Part shown: positions 25,111-38,659 of the stretch, in pieces
How positions within the stretch are numbered: the first letter of the stretch is position 1
How the letters are laid out: each line of letters opens with the position of its first letter
From: Prostheceraeus crozeri
Lineage: Eukaryota > Platyhelminthes > Polycladida > Euryleptidae
NCBI GenBank assembly: GCA_907163375.1
Contig: CAJQUW010005321.1
Coordinates: 310,001-374,000 of the forward strand
Reading direction: 5' to 3'
DNA length: 64,000 bases
Translations under genes and position numbers: made by a program
The notes under the pieces: model-generated
Databases searched by the model: none
What the model was told of the DNA's origin: nothing
The model's input: only the letters and a program-made list of their open reading frames with translations

Positions 25111-27085
25111 GTCGAGTGTTCGCCGTTTTCTTACTACTCTCCCCCAAGGTTTTTACGTCTAACATCTGCAAAAATGAAAGAATCATCGCCAAAACGCTTC
25201 AGGTTGACGTACTTTAGCATATTTTCTACCCATACAAAAGTTTATGCACATCAGACAAGTACATTAGTTTTTGCACTGTAGACAATAATGTGAAGTGTAG
25301 CGATGTCAACAGTTGCTGCTGCTTGATCTGACTTCGTTTGTTCGACGCATTTTTGTTACTACTGTGTGTGCATTGTTCTCTTTCCCTCTTCCGTCTCTAC
25401 CATTGCATGGATTTCCAGTTCAAGACATTGGCCGTAGTCTGATTGGTTGTTCAATTAATTGGTAATTAGCAACAATACAAATTGATAAACTTACCAAACC
25501 TTTCATGTTGACTTCATGGAGTAGGGATTATGCTACACAACTCCCTCTACATTCACGTAGAAGACATAAGAATCAAAAATAAAAATTTCCCGATATATAG
25601 CTTATTGGGCATTCGAGCGCATTATGGCTAATGCCCAGTAGACTTTACTCTGCAGGAGAGACTTTGGTGCAGAGAAAAACGTAAAGGTAGTCTTGTAAGA
25701 AAACGAATCGCACTGTCTCCAAATTCTCCGTAGACGGACATGGCGAGTGGCACACGCCCATCCGATTTTAGAGAGTTGACATTCAATTTGCGTTGTTCGG
25801 CTGCTGCAACACATGATCCCGCGGTGGCACTCGCATTGAGTATATTGGATGTATACGGATACACCACCGTAGGATCAAGTGCTGCAGGGCGTCCTAAGTC
25901 CCACACCGAGAAAAGAGTGTCGGCAGGACGGCTTGCACTTTCTTCATTGGCTCCCTTCTCAACTTATGGTCGAAGAGATGCTTGATGGCAAACATCGGCA
26001 AGATCATCTCCCAGGCGTGATCGATCATGTCGAAATGCAATGTCTGGACCTCGTCGGCAAGTCAGTGGGTGATCCCACCAATGTTATCCCAAGATACATT
26101 TGGGCAAATCCTGTTACACAGGATCAGTGTTCACATATAATCCTAGCCACCATCTCACCAACACAGACATTTCGTTTGCTTGAAGATTTAAACGAAGTCG
26201 GGGAAGGGTATAATTCTTGAAGCCAACTCGATGCATGTGGAGCTGATATGGACAACAGTCTTGCTTGATCGGTAATTAAAGAGCTATCGAAGAGGAACTG
26301 CACTTATTTGAAATCTTCCTGCACGACTGCCACACCTTTTTTTAAAGTAAGTGGTCATAGTCCGGCAGCCAGAACGAGTTTCTGCAGGGAACAAGGTCGA
26401 AAGTGAGACTTTCACAGAATGATGTACACCCTATCATGCCAGCTACGAATCGGCACGTCTGCCGAGTTCTAGTGAGTTCCTCTTCTTGTCAGACATTGAT
26501 CAAAGAAAAACGCATGTAAATCCAATCCCTAGTAACACGCTTCTGACGGCCCCACGCTGGCTCAGGAATGGGTCATATGGGTTGTCGTGGGCACCACTTT
26601 TTTCAGGATTGGCAAGGTGAGGGCACCACTTGAGGTGACCCATACCCAATAAAACCCTCACCGTACCGGCGACTGACGGCATCTCTAAATATTTGCCCCA
26701 TAAGCCACAATTACTTCATCACAATTATTAATATTCAGTCATCGTAATTGCAGCTTGATAAAATTGCAAGAACTTTCTTCGGAAGTTCATCAATTCAAAT
26801 ATCTGTGATTAAGCGCTTTTGCAGTTATAGATGAACGTTCCTTCTATGAAAGGAACACCTTCATAAGTGCCCGTTTGTAATGAATATGTTTTACTTCCAA
26901 CGTATTTGCGAGAATCAATAAATCATTTGTTTGCAATTCATGAAGATTTCAATGTAAATTCATTCAATTTTATGAAATGCACCATCAGAATCTTTGTAAG
27001 TAAGAATTTGATAGTCATGCAATAGATTTCTCATTAACTTAAGCAAATGACACGCATCAAAAATTCAATAACATCGGTTGGCCTA
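25111..27085. other. Host spacer without recognisable gene
   Basis: Several short overlapping frames at 25602-26220 are open on both strands, but none shows a family motif or splice context I trust. 26346-26515 is one copy of a dispersed repeat (see 38660-38812). Confidence 0.35.
26346..26515 (-). repeat. Dispersed repeat copy, inverse of 38660-38812
   Basis: Contains gtccggcagccagaacgag, then gtttctgcagggaac and tttcacagaatgatgtaca, which recur as the reverse complement at 38660-38812 with moderate divergence. Non-coding transposon family by distribution. Confidence 0.7.
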
Positions 27086-28241
27086 TTAACGGTTGTCCTG
27101 CCCTAAAAAATTTTGCTTCACCTGCTCAGCAGGGTCTCCCGGACAATCATTACTCTAATGAATTATTGTCACTTTTTGATGCAAACTAATCGACTCAATT
27201 TAATAAAGTCATAACTTTCAAAGCACACAATTGCTTAGAAACATTATTTTGATAACTGAAAATGATCCATCACATATTCAAAGTGCAGTTTAAAACTCCC
27301 GTTTAGGTCTGCCATCTGCAAGTTATTAGAAAGAATGATGTACAATTTAGCATATCCATATCAGCACTGTAATGGGAAAAATTGAGTTTGATGATGACAA
27401 TTAAATCGCGTTCTATGAATGCAGCAAAACTTTTGTACCGAGAGCATAATTACATGACAAATCCATAGATTCAAAATATGTTCATATGTTTGCATTAGCG
27501 TGTGCACCTCATCATGCTACCGTACCTGTACTCTGCTTCTAGAATATAATCACAATATGCATTCCTTTTCTTTCGGAAACGTACACACAATTCCTGATGG
27601 TGACATCTCCACTAAACATTTTCCTCTGATCGGATCTTCTTCCTCACAGGCAGGTGTCAGAATGAGCACCTACATCATATGATACAAGCATCTGCAGGTA
27701 GACCTAACACAAGGATGGAATCTTCATATTGCATCTTCTGTCTAAAAGCACACCAATTCGGCCAATTTTGTGGTCTAACGTTGGCCATGTCATCTTCGAA
27801 ATCAATCGCTTCAATATAGCGGGTAATTCGTCACGCCGGCTGTCTCATCTTGGCCTACTCCTCACAAGTGACGTTCATCTGAGAACAGTTTCGCTAGAAG
27901 AAACGTCAATATAGTGCAGTTTCATTCATCAGACCAACAGCTGATCATCATGCAGTGCTAGCAAAACTCACACATCAATAAATATTCTAAGGGAGCGCTG
28001 ATTGTAGAGAGAACTTGACGGATTCCGTAACAGGGTCCAGGCAGGTGAAACACTTTTAGGTCGTGGCATTGAAACAAATAATAATTAGCGGTTCAAACTC
28101 TACATGTGGCTTCACTGTGCAATCATGAAAAGTCACGGAAGAGCTTTGGGATAGGCTATATTCATTAGCCTATCTACATTTCTACAGCTGATTGAATATT
28201 GAAAAATCCTGAAAAAACTTGCAAGGCAGGACAGCCGTTAA
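27086..28241. mobile_element. TTAA-flanked non-autonomous element (piggyBac-like)
   Basis: Left end TTAACGGTTGTCCTGCCCT at 27086 and right end, as reverse complement, TTAACGGCTGTCCTGCCTT ending at 28241. The near-identical 15-bp ends and TTAA on both sides fit the piggyBac target preference. The 1.1-kb interior has no transposase. Assignment rests on the ends only. Confidence 0.55.
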
Positions 28242-28618
28242 AGAATTGGGACTTGAGATGTTGGAACGATCTGGAGGTGCACGACGAGGTATTTTTAGTG
28301 TCGTGTTCAATCAGGACGGATAACCATAAAAAACACTGGGAACTGCATTGTTTTTCAAAAGACGTTTTCGTCTGAAACTGACTTTCTCACCTTTCCTTCT
28401 CGAGATACCAAGTTATCTTCATAATCTCTGTAAGCGAAGTGAGCACTACATACGAATGAGACGTTTTTAACGGGAATGAATTTCTTTCTCTATATTTTAC
28501 TCAGTCAAATTTTGAGAAGATCGGGATTACTACGCAGAAACAAATGAAATGATAATGTTGAAATTTTCATCGCTCGATTTTAGCAGCGAGGAACACAACA
28601 TGACACATATCCTCTGAA

Positions 28619-29140
28619 TAACATCAGTCAAAAACAAAATTATAAGTTAAATTATTTACTTCAAATACGAAGACTCCTACAAGTTGTCAAAACATGTCAA
28701 TCAAGAATTTAGTACTTCAATGATAAAAGAAAGATGTGGGCATCAAGTTTTGATCTCTTCAAATATCGATTCAACCTGTTGCATGCCTAAGGTACCGCAC
28801 ATTTGTTAATTTAGCAATTGAACACAATATCGCATGATGTAATTCAAGCAAAACATTTTAATTTACTGGTATTTCATGCTTTGCTGCTGACTAACTCCAA
28901 TTTCTTGCCCAAGTATTTTCAGCGGCCGTCGATGTAAACAAAAAATCGCGGCTTCAGTGCAAATAACGGTGAATGAATGAAAGCGGGAAGTCTTTCCCTA
29001 ATCTAGTTCTGTGTTTGTCGTACGCTGTGGTCATTTCTCTCCTTCTCGTGGAATTATTCCGAATAATGGAGGTTATTCTAACCACAGAATTAGATTCTGT
29101 GATTCTAACCTATAATTTTAGACGCAAACCACATATTACA
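28619..29140 (+). repeat. Left arm of a 522-bp near-identical inverted duplication
   Basis: It is the reverse complement of 30139-30660; both arms measure 522 bp and differ by only a few bases. The arm contains cggccgtcgatgtaaac and an open frame with a hydrophobic stretch (YAVVISLLLVELF) that is preserved in both arms, but I do not claim it as a gene. Confidence 0.9.
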
Positions 29141-29883
29141 AAAATTGTTCCTAGCGTTTTTCCTTTTAGTCTCGCAATTTAATTTCCGCGTTGTCTGATG
29201 TATGCCTATCAGATTCTTTGAAGTATATAGTAAGGCAACATGAATGATGTTTACTTCTGTTCACTTCGTCATGTTTAAATTTCGTGTTTATATGTTTAAC
29301 TGCTGTGCAGATCACACAAGCCGTTTAATAAATAATTTCACAAAAAAGTCGAACCATTTTCATGTGTATTTTTTTTTGTTGAATTTACTTTCTTAAGTGG
29401 TCAGTTGTGGCGAGCAGGTTTTCCGAAAGATAATTGAGAGTTTCTTTGATGCAGGATTTTAGCATGAAGACGACCGAATTTTTCCATGAGAACTGACAAA
29501 CAGTGTGAGCTATCATTCAGCTTCATCATGATGCTAAGATTTGTTGAATGTACAAAAAGATACAGTGCTAATAACATTTACCGAAAAAAAGTCATGTCTT
29601 CTACTAGATTTGTTATTACTCGTTCTGTCACGGATGTTTAGATAGCAGTATTTCAAAAAATTCACATGCTTTCCGCATCATATTTTGCCACAGTTATGCC
29701 TTATCTAGTAAGAATTTACTCCGGACTTCCTGCAGGGAATGTTGTGAAACATAACATTCTTATTGCTGTGGCTTTTAGTTAAGCAATTTAATTTCCGCGG
29801 GATCTGATGTATGCCTAATAGATTCTTTGAAGCAATTATTTAAGCAGTAGGCTTTTAGTTAAGCAATTTAATTTCCGCGTAAT

Positions 29884-29913
29884 ATGTAAGTAAGTAAGTA
29901 AGTAAGTAAGTAA
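29884..29913 (+). repeat. (TAAG)n microsatellite
   Basis: Seven tandem copies of TAAG/AAGT within the spacer of the inverted duplication. Confidence 0.9.
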
Positions 29914-30138
29914 ATGTATATTTTCAGAAGACATTGGGAATCATAATGTACACAATACTTCACGATAAAATTTCTGTACATGAACGTACAAGAGCAACAA
30001 CAGCAGAAATGAACTAACAGGAAGCACAGCCATTAGAATTTAATCTTTATCGTTAATCCAGAATCGATTATAGAAATGACATTTTAAGAAAGTAATTCTA
30101 TCATGTATTAGAATTGTTAGAAATAGCAACTGTACATA

Positions 30139-30660
30139 TGTAATATGTGGTTTGCGTCTAAAATTATAGGTTAGAATCACAGAATCTAATTCTGTGGTTA
30201 GAATAACCTCCATTATTCGGAATAATTCCACGAGAAGGAGAGAAATGACCACAGCGTACGACAACCACAGAACTAGATTAGGGAAAGACTTCCCGCTTTC
30301 AATCATTCACCGTTATTTGCACTGAAGCCGCGATTTTTTGTTTACATCGACGGCCGCTGAAAATACTTGGGCAAGAAATTGGAGTTAGTCAGCAGCAAAG
30401 CATGAAATACCAGTAAATTAAAATGTTTTGCTTGAATTACATCATGCGATATTGTGTTCAATTGCTAAATTAACAAATGTGCGGTACCTTAGGCATGCAA
30501 CAGGTTGAATCGATATTTGAAGAGATCAAAACTTGATGCCCACATCTTTCTTTTATCATTGAAGTACTAAATTCTTGATTGACATGTTTTGACAACTTGT
30601 AGGAGTCTTCGTATTTGAAGTAAATAATTTAACTTATAATTTTGTTTTTGACTGATGTTA
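30139..30660 (-). repeat. Right arm of the 522-bp inverted duplication
   Basis: Mirror of 28619-29140, separated by 998 bp. Just outside and inside the arms there are three direct copies of a segment starting tttccgcg and continuing ctgatgtatgcct (29180, 29793, 30661), which may mark the ends of the duplicated unit. Confidence 0.9.
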
Positions 30661-30719
30661 TTTCCGCGGGATCTGATGTATGCCTATTAGATTCTTTGAA
30701 GCAATTATTTAAGCAGTCT

Positions 30720-33115
30720 GAATTATATTTACCTTTGTTCACTTCGTCATATTCAAATGGCATGTATATATGTTTAAACGTTATGTAGATCATACATTCA
30801 CTTTATGTTGCACACTGATGTCAATATGCGAACTTCACAAGACGATCAATGACCTACAACCTTTGGATGTAACTTAATCCTTTAATTGTAATGTTCTAGA
30901 AACTCAATTAAGACTGGTTGAGAGGCGCAAAGTCTCAAATTTCAGCGCCAACTTTTAGGCTACCCTCTATAGCCTAGGTCTAGAGATTCCGTCTTATCGG
31001 CATTGAGGTGCAGTTCTACACGTAGAAGAAGCGAAGAAAAAAATTGTTGCGATATGATGCTTTCCCCATCATATTTTGTCACAGTGGTGGAAGAGAGTGA
31101 GATCGGCTGACACCAACCTTTTCTGGACTGGTGATAGGAAAAGCAGAGGGTTCCTTAAAACGCAGAGTGAAAGAGAACCGAAATGCCGCCCACCGGTCAA
31201 TCATATTCTCGCTAAGTAGCTCTCAAAGTGTGGAATCCGCTTTTCTAGTAAAATATTAAGTGGCCGAATATCTCTCTTCTAAAAGGTATCAAAATGCCCC
31301 CATTCTTTAGTTTAGGAGTTTGGGAAATTGTTGTTGAAATTTAAAGTTGATATTCTTGATTTATCATTAAAAGTAGGTCTAATCGCCATCCGCTGTGTTG
31401 AGAAAATTCGCTGAAATGCTAAGTCTACTCAACAAAAGTTGTCTCCTATCAGTATTATTAGGTCGAATGACGAAATTCTATATTAGTGTAAAAGTTTCGC
31501 CATTTTATGGATAGCTAGGCTCTACCTTGATTCTCGAAATTATAGTTTAGTCGAAGTTATAGTCATTTTGTCGACATTTAAATAACTTTTTAATTGCAAA
31601 TCTCGAATTTACCTGGGCATGGCTGCGACTTTAAATAGGGAGTTGTGTCGATGTTGACATATGTGAACTAGGGATTCTGATGATTCCTGATATTGGATGA
31701 AATACCAGCTATTCAGGTCTGTTCTATTTTTCAACTGAATTTGGAACTCAATCTTTAATCATTCTATTTACATTGTGCATATTTTCATTTTCGTGGCTTG
31801 CTTCAAGACATCCCATTTACGTATACATTTTTTCTGACACAATGTTCTGCCACTGTGTGATGAACATGCGCTATTACTTCATCGCAGTTACTTGTGCATA
31901 TTTTTAAGGATTGATCCATATTGCCGACATTAAACACAGTAAATCTCGGCTCAAAACAAAATTATTTCAGGTTCTCCAAATTCTCAAACTCCGTGGACGA
32001 CAGTGGATAAATCATCGCGGTTGGTCATAACATCAACTCATCACTGATTTGGCCAAGTGTTCAAAATGCTGTTTCACGACGCGATTTTGTTGACTGATTT
32101 TGTTGTGGAATTACTATTGAATCTCTCATTTCGACTTGAAACCCTTTCGGGCTTTGAGAGAGGTGAGCATGAAATAAGTAAGTAGTACTAGATTTCGTTA
32201 CACTGGTATATATAATAACTGAAATGAAATTTTGTGGATATGAAATAATAGCTTGAATTTGAAGAAATCGACTTCGAGCAGTCCGAGAATTTGAAACTAG
32301 TAACTTGTCATGGTGTCTATTATTGCGGTAAATCAAGAGTGTCCAGATTCATCAAAATAAAAAGCATTTCCATTCTTTATTTAGATTATATTGCTGTCGG
32401 CTTCCAGACGCACATTGATTTTAATCAATCTACTCATTCATTAATTCCTTTACTCTTGTGAAATTTACTATTGAATGTACGATACACAGTTATCACTTGC
32501 TTGATTTTAAAATCTTCATACAGATATGCCTAATTGTATACTTGCCAGCTGGAAAATCAAAAGTAGGCCTACTTATTCTGGTTATCTTACATCCAACTTT
32601 CCCTGTATTGACCTCGCAGATATGGAATTTCTGCAATGAAATCTCTCATTAATAGAACTGTAAATACGGAGGGGCCGGCCTATAAGACATAGAAATTTTC
32701 TTCGACCATTCATTGAAAATGCATGGAATTAGCAACTACTATATAATATGTCGTTGAATCGAAATCGCGGTCTAGGCGATCCTAGGCATCTTGGGAGATG
32801 TAGCAAAAGTAGACTACCCGTGTTCTATTTCATTTCAACTGCCCAGGGCTCTTCCATAAGAATCATTTTTCAATTTGCTTTACAAAGCTTGTGCTAATCA
32901 GTGTCAATGACATCTGCTAGAACATTGGTTTTACACTCTAAAATTGCACAATGATAAAGATTCTTAACTATAATGCTTATTAAATTGAACAGCTTTGCCG
33001 TTTCCATAAAATATGACCAGTGCGGGAGCTTAATAGACACGTAAATATTCTAATTAACGTTAACAAGGAAATATTCGGTCGCTGAAACTATCTAATTAAG
33101 CCTAATTTATTCTAG
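30720..33115. other. Host spacer without recognisable gene
   Basis: AT-rich, with no long frame, repeat array or RNA gene that I can support. Confidence 0.35.
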
Positions 33116-33282
33116 GCCGTCGTCTCTCCGTATCGGTGGAAGGAATGAATCTGAATTGGTGAAAAGAATATTCGACACGCTGTTATCGCACAACGTACAG
33201 TTGCAGTGCAACTTAGATGGGAGGAGCGGATCCAAAGGATTTAAGTTTGGGTTGAAAGGCCCATTCTTACAGCTAGTTTTCG
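33116..33282 (+). CDS. Candidate internal host exon (DUF4806-like)
   Basis: It is preceded by a branch-point-like and pyrimidine-rich acceptor (cctaatttattctag) and followed by a strong donor (TTTTCG/GTAAGTTA). One frame is open across all 167 bases. It reads IGGRNESELVKRIF, then NVQLQCNLDGRSGSKGF and PFLQLVF. The order 'IGG, helix, N-x-L-x-GR-x-G-K' resembles the DUF4806 domain of invertebrate proteins; this is a by-eye assignment. The phase at the 3' end fits the exon at 33809. Confidence 0.45.
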
Positions 33283-33808
33283 GTAAGTTAAGATGTCAAG
33301 ACTAAAAAACAATCCCTGAATTAATGTCTGCTTTGTTGCATGTTAACATGATTAGATGCACATTGCTAGTGGTTATTTGATTTCAGAAATCTTCAGTTAT
33401 AATGTTTTGTGATGTTCCATCCCAGAATTTTAATTTTCGTTTATCTAGTTCATTCAGTTTTCGCTAAATTGTATTCGGTGTTGCGTATTTTTAATACGTA
33501 TTTCATTATTGTTTGATAATTGAAAAAGACTGTGGAAGCATTATTGGAAAATTACCGTCATTTATTTGATTAGCATTTAGCAATTTTAATTGTGCAAATA
33601 ATTTTAATTGTGCAAATAATTAGCAGTTACTTGCATAATATTTTCAATAAGTTTGTAGCTAGAGTAGAAATGACTGTATATGTATAAATAGTAAACAAAG
33701 CATGATTATTGTACCGGTCTACGAAATTTATCAGCTTCTCAAAAAGCAGTTTCACTCGGTCAAAAGAAATTAATATACCGGGTAAAATGAATTGAAGTAA
33801 TATTTCAG

Positions 33809-33912
33809 CCAAATTCATTGAAGCCGTCAAAGCATATTTGCAAGAAATCCCTGTCACAAAAAGGTTTTGTTGCACCGGAATTGAGCCTCCCTTTCGAGGT
33901 ACTGTCCCGCAA
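33809..33912 (+). CDS. Candidate next exon of the same host gene
   Basis: The acceptor is aatatttcag at 33799-33808. With the one leftover base of exon 33116-33282 it continues in frame as AKFIEAVKAYLQEIPVTKRF and reaches a donor-like CGCAA/GTATGT at 33913. The helical EAVKAYLQE piece would suit the end of a DUF4806-like domain. Supported only by phase and splice signals. Confidence 0.3.
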
Positions 33913-34047
33913 GTATGTTTCTTCTGTCCCAGTAATGATGCCAGCTGGTCCAGTAATGGATGCAATCTCCCACATCTTAAGATACATAAATTCGTCTAGT
34001 CTAAACGTGGAATTTCTTTGAAAATGAGGGTCTTTCAGTATTCAATT

Positions 34048-34216
34048 GTTGGAGGGACCCCATTATCATGATGGTAGACCTAATAGCAAGAAAGTAATTT
34101 GTATTTAGACGGGCGCTTTTCCATGAGGCGTGATTATGGTGGTCGATGACCATCTGAAAGCGCTCGTCTGAATAAAAATTGCTTTTTTACTATCAGGCTC
34201 ATGGGGTCACTCCAAC
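34048..34216. mobile_element. Foldback MITE (169 bp)
   Basis: Ends GTTGGAGGGACCCC and GGGGTCACTCCAAC are inverted. The arms continue through gacgggcgctttt against gaaagcgctcgtct. No coding capacity. Confidence 0.75.
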
Positions 34217-35859
34217 AACTAAACGTGGAAGTAGCAATCACATTGAAATTCTATCTGTGTATACAGTGCTTTCATTCTTTACATATGCGCAATAGTTTAC
34301 CTGCATAAATTTACACGGCCTGCGTAAAAAATGCAAATTTGCCGCGTATTACCACTGAGAGGCAGTTTTTTTTAGATATATTGTACAATGCTTTAATCGC
34401 GTTGTTCTTATAGCAATAGGTACTGTAGGAGAGGTTGTGAGTATACAATAATGTATTTGTTTCTTTTATACAATTGGTTTCAAATTTGCCATTTTTATGA
34501 GAATTATCATATCTAGAAAATTAATTGAGTTATTTATCGGTTCTTTTTTATGGTAAGATGAAGTAATGAATCAACAGCATTAAACCGTTCTAAAAAAGTG
34601 TGGGTTTCGGTTGCAGACCGAAAAGACAGTTAAAATGTCATCAATGTACTTTATGTAAAAAACCGACATTGCTTCCTATAATGTCTAATGTGAATTCAAC
34701 TACAGGAGGTTCAATGGAGGATCCCATGCTCATTCTTTCTTTTTGCGGGTAGTTTTCGTAGTGAAACAGGTCTATTATTATCTGCTTCGATAAACAAACA
34801 CGTGAAAGGTCGACTCCCTTCTAAAATCGTTTCATATTGATATCCCGACAAAGGCAATTTAAAGTACTCATTTATTGAAAATTTTGTTTATGAAAATACG
34901 GTATTCATATAGCGCACAATACAAAAGTTTCAAGGTGCTCAATGTACGCTCTCCTTACTGACTTCCCCGTTTTTCGTCCTTGTCCACGCTGAACGGGGGT
35001 CAGTTTGCGCAGTCCATACACAAAATTGTTCAACCATTCTACATGAAGTCATTTCTTCATTCGCATTGTTTCATGAATAATTGTAACAAATCACAACCAC
35101 CTTTCTTGCATTGATTTTTCTTTCCATTAAGTCCTGTATATATTGCATCATTGTTATTGATCGTTGTCACGGTCACTGATGATGGCATCTTGTCTACTTA
35201 AACGTGTCTGCGAGTACATTATCTCCGATGAATTTTAATCAACTGGGATCGTCATATCCACCGGATGTTGTAAACTTTTATTTTGAAATATGAAAACGAC
35301 ACCATTTCAGTGACATAGCAGCTATGTGGGAAAATGGTGCCATTTCCGTTACAGATTCTGTGAAGAAACAGCAGTTTCCAACGATAACTTCCAAGAATTT
35401 TGAGATCTCCAGCAAGTATCTGCGTGGCACAAGGGACCGCAAAGGTGGGCGGCGACAACGAGAGTTTAGATGAAGGAGGCGGAGGCCCAAGCTCAGTTAA
35501 GTCACAGTGATTTATCTGACTCGGACTAAGTGGATTCGGACTATTGAGTGGTCTTCTCTGACTTTCACTTTCATAGATGCGCTACGCGCGACAGTAGCTT
35601 TTTTTTATAGTTTCATTGATCACATCGCCTGATGAACCGTTGAATTTCAAGTTTTATTCAACTTATTTTTATGAAAATGTTTATTGAGGCTATGAAGCTT
35701 TAAAGCTTTATAGCTTTAAAGCTTTAAAGCTTTATAATTATGACAAATTTTATCGGAGATTAGTTCTTTATGCTTCCTGTTTAGATTATCTTCCGGGTAT
35801 TATCACCTCTGTACCCATGACTCAGAAAATGAAGAAATTCATCTTCATCAATCATTTTC
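34217..35859. other. Host spacer without recognisable gene
   Basis: Includes a run of the self-complementary unit aagctttaaagcttta at 35695-35735. No gene supported. Confidence 0.35.
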
Positions 35860-36350
35860 TTTTTAGTTGAAATTAATGAATTTTGAAGTCTTTCTGTGCA
35901 CAAAAATTAATAAACTATGTCAAGATATACTTCGCCGATCTGACTTTATCAATTGAAATAGAAAGAAATCATATGAAAAAATTCAGGAAATCAAATGCCA
36001 AATCATTCGAAATCTCTACAAAATTACAAACTGTCAATATCGATATCTAACAAATATACACATATACCACAGCTCATTGATTGTCGTAGTTCTGTCAGTA
36101 CAACAACAATCAATGAACTTTGGTATATGTGTATATTTGGTAGATGTCGACATTGACATTGATGGTTTGTAATTTTGTACAGAGATTTCAAATGCTAATC
36201 AATTTCCAAAATTTTTACTTAGAACTTTTTTCTATCTCAATTGATGAGACCAGATCGACGAAATATATTTTGACATAATTTATTGACTTTTGTGCGCAGA
36301 AAGACTGAAGATTAATAATATTTCATTGATTTCAACTAAAAGGAAAATGA
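35860..36350. mobile_element. Older foldback element (about 490 bp)
   Basis: The two halves are inverted copies meeting near 36095. For example caaatatacacatatacca (36050) mirrors tggtatatgtgtatattt (36121), and ctttctgtgcacaaaa (35892) mirrors ttttgtgcgcagaaag (36290). The arms are visibly diverged, so older than the 37.8-kb hairpin. Confidence 0.75.
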
Positions 36351-37640
36351 TATCATCTAATCTTTCTTTACCAGATCAATAAAAATTACCAAGAATTACT
36401 AATATTATTATTATTATCTGCCTTTCAGATTTTTCCAGGTTGCTTGATAATCATGATTCGTATCCAGATTAATTATCTTTCCTGTAATTGCAGGTGAGAC
36501 ATATTCGTGAATTTACTATCATTACCGCGTAGCTGTTATTCGTCTGCAATCTTAAACTGCAGCTTCTGTAAAAAAATCACGTCAATTTCATTTTGTCTTG
36601 TAATGAGTGGGAAATGTATTACTTAAAGCTGTTGCTTAGACATTGCTTAAATGGCATTGATAATATGCTCGAACTTAATTTCAATTTCATATCAAGCCTC
36701 TAGCTCATTCAAAATTCAACGGTTCATCCGTAATTTTTTTACTTACTACCACGCTTCAGTATTCTTTACCGGACAGTAATTCTAAGATATGTAAAAATGA
36801 AATTTTTTAGATAGATGGCTTTTAGTACATGACGCCACTTCGAGAGGAGAATGAATACTCTTCACAACATTCGTGCTATTGTAAAGGTTTTTTTATTCAA
36901 GTCTAATCAATCCTTTTCTGTTAGACATCATACGATATAGTTAGATGCAGTATTTAATGGAAATATTGAATAGCTCTCTTCTAACTACTTAATAACAAAT
37001 AAAAATAATAACTGTAGCTGAGCAAGACTGTAGTAGCTAAACATTTAAATGCTCACTAGTTGTCCGTCATATCCTATAGAAATGAATCGATGTTTTTGGG
37101 TATAGTTAGTTAGTTCTTATTAGCATTTTGAAATTTTCTGAGTGCTAGAGGTTGGATTTTCAGATGGAGGATTGCCTTTGAAGAGCTAATTGATCCTTTT
37201 CTCTGCAAAAGCCTCCGAGTTTCTCCGATGCAGCACTGATGGCAGTGTCAATTTATTTATGCTAATGCAAGAAAGGATGGCCAACTGCAGTCATGCTCAT
37301 AGCTTTCATTTTTAAGTGATTATGTTGGTTGTTGGAAAACTGGGTCATCAGATATTTCTAATAAGTGCTGTATATACGTATAAATAATTTATTCTAGAAT
37401 CTCTGTGTTTGATATCTAAATAACAGCGTGTTCGTTTTGACAAGTCGCATATTGTAATTCTGTGTCAGATTTTAATACTTGTGTGATTATGCGATTGTTT
37501 CAGTCCCCTTTTTATGATGAGAACATACACATTTGAACTTCAGAATTGTATTTTATCTCACAAACAGCACAGCTATCCGCTTCGTAAGTTTAACCGATTA
37601 AATCAGGAAGGGAGTTTTGAATTGCAGTCAGCTTGATTAT
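36351..37640. other. Host spacer without recognisable gene
   Basis: AT-rich, only short chance frames. Confidence 0.35.
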
Positions 37641-37997
37641 CCCATGAAGTGCGACACGGGTGCGTCAATCTTGCGATTTTCTTTTCTGCAGTACCGCATT
37701 AATTAGTTCCATTCCCGATTACCGGTATCTATCTTGGCCACAACAACAATGCCGTGACACTATAGTTATGGCGATACATATAATAGCTGCGCTACTGATG
37801 TACACATCCGTTTCTCTGGCTCAAAATATGGCGGGGGATGTGTATGTACATCAGTAGCGCAGCTATTATATGTATCGCCATAACTAGTGTCACGGCATTG
37901 TTGTTGTGGCCCAGATAGATAATCGGGAATGGAACTAATGCGGTACTGCAGAAAGAAAATCGCAAGATTGACGCACCCGAGTCGGCACTTCATGGGT
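37641..37997. mobile_element. Long hairpin MITE (about 357 bp)
   Basis: Arms of about 160-170 bp are almost perfect inverted copies (cccatgaagtgc at the left end, gcacttcatggg at the right), with a loop of about 25 bases around ctggctcaaaatatgg. Young by arm identity. No coding capacity; short frames read the two arms. Confidence 0.85.
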
Positions 37998-38274
37998 AGC
38001 ACCTCATTTCGGCGTCGGCTCGGTGTGGAGCCGCTGCGTGCACGTTAAATGCATGAGCGCTGACGATGGGTATTTTGTGGCAACATTGGGCAATTTTTTG
38101 CTGGGCCAACGTCGTTTACACGCCGGTGCATATGGGCTTACGTGGGATTAACTAGTCTAAAACGGCCATTTCCTGATGTTCGCCGGCACCTGCTACCATT
38201 CGGGTAGCCCACGAGGCCATTGGGCAAAACGGTATCTTCCCATGTTGGGGCCGACTGGGCTGTGCTACTTGGGA

Positions 38275-38645
38275 TGGGACGCAGATTGCAGTTTTTGGCT
38301 AAAATGAAATTTCGTATGTCTTCTCTGATTAAACAAAAACTACTAAGCCCAGTCATAATTTTTGGCATGATGTCTTCAGGTCATTTCCTTTCATTTTCAT
38401 GCATCCGTCTATATAGCTAAACGCATTTAGATTTGGCGCCTCTTCATGTCGGAACATTTTGAGCTACTTTATCCACATTCTCATACATTGCCGATTAGAT
38501 GCATGATAAAAGCACATGCACATCACAGGAAATGACCTGAAGACATTCCATGCCAAAAATTATGACTCTAGGCTTCGTACTTTTCGTTTAATCAGAGAAA
38601 ACATACACAATATCATTATACCCAAAAACTGTAAATTGCGTCCCA
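38275..38645. repeat. Imperfect inverted repeat
   Basis: 38275-38395 (gggacgcagattgcagtt, aatttttggcatgatgtc) is mirrored by 38520-38645 (gacattccatgccaaaaatt, aactgtaaattgcgtccc). Probably an old foldback transposon. Confidence 0.65.
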
Positions 38646-38659
38646 TTAGATTAACGTGG

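Noticed and set aside
25602..26220. Cluster of 60-113 aa frames on both strands
   Set aside because: Open on several frames at once, with no motif; probably chance in a less AT-rich patch.
28973..29182. Hydrophobic 69-aa frame preserved in both arms of the inverted duplication
   Set aside because: Identity follows from the recent duplication; no promoter, splice or family support.
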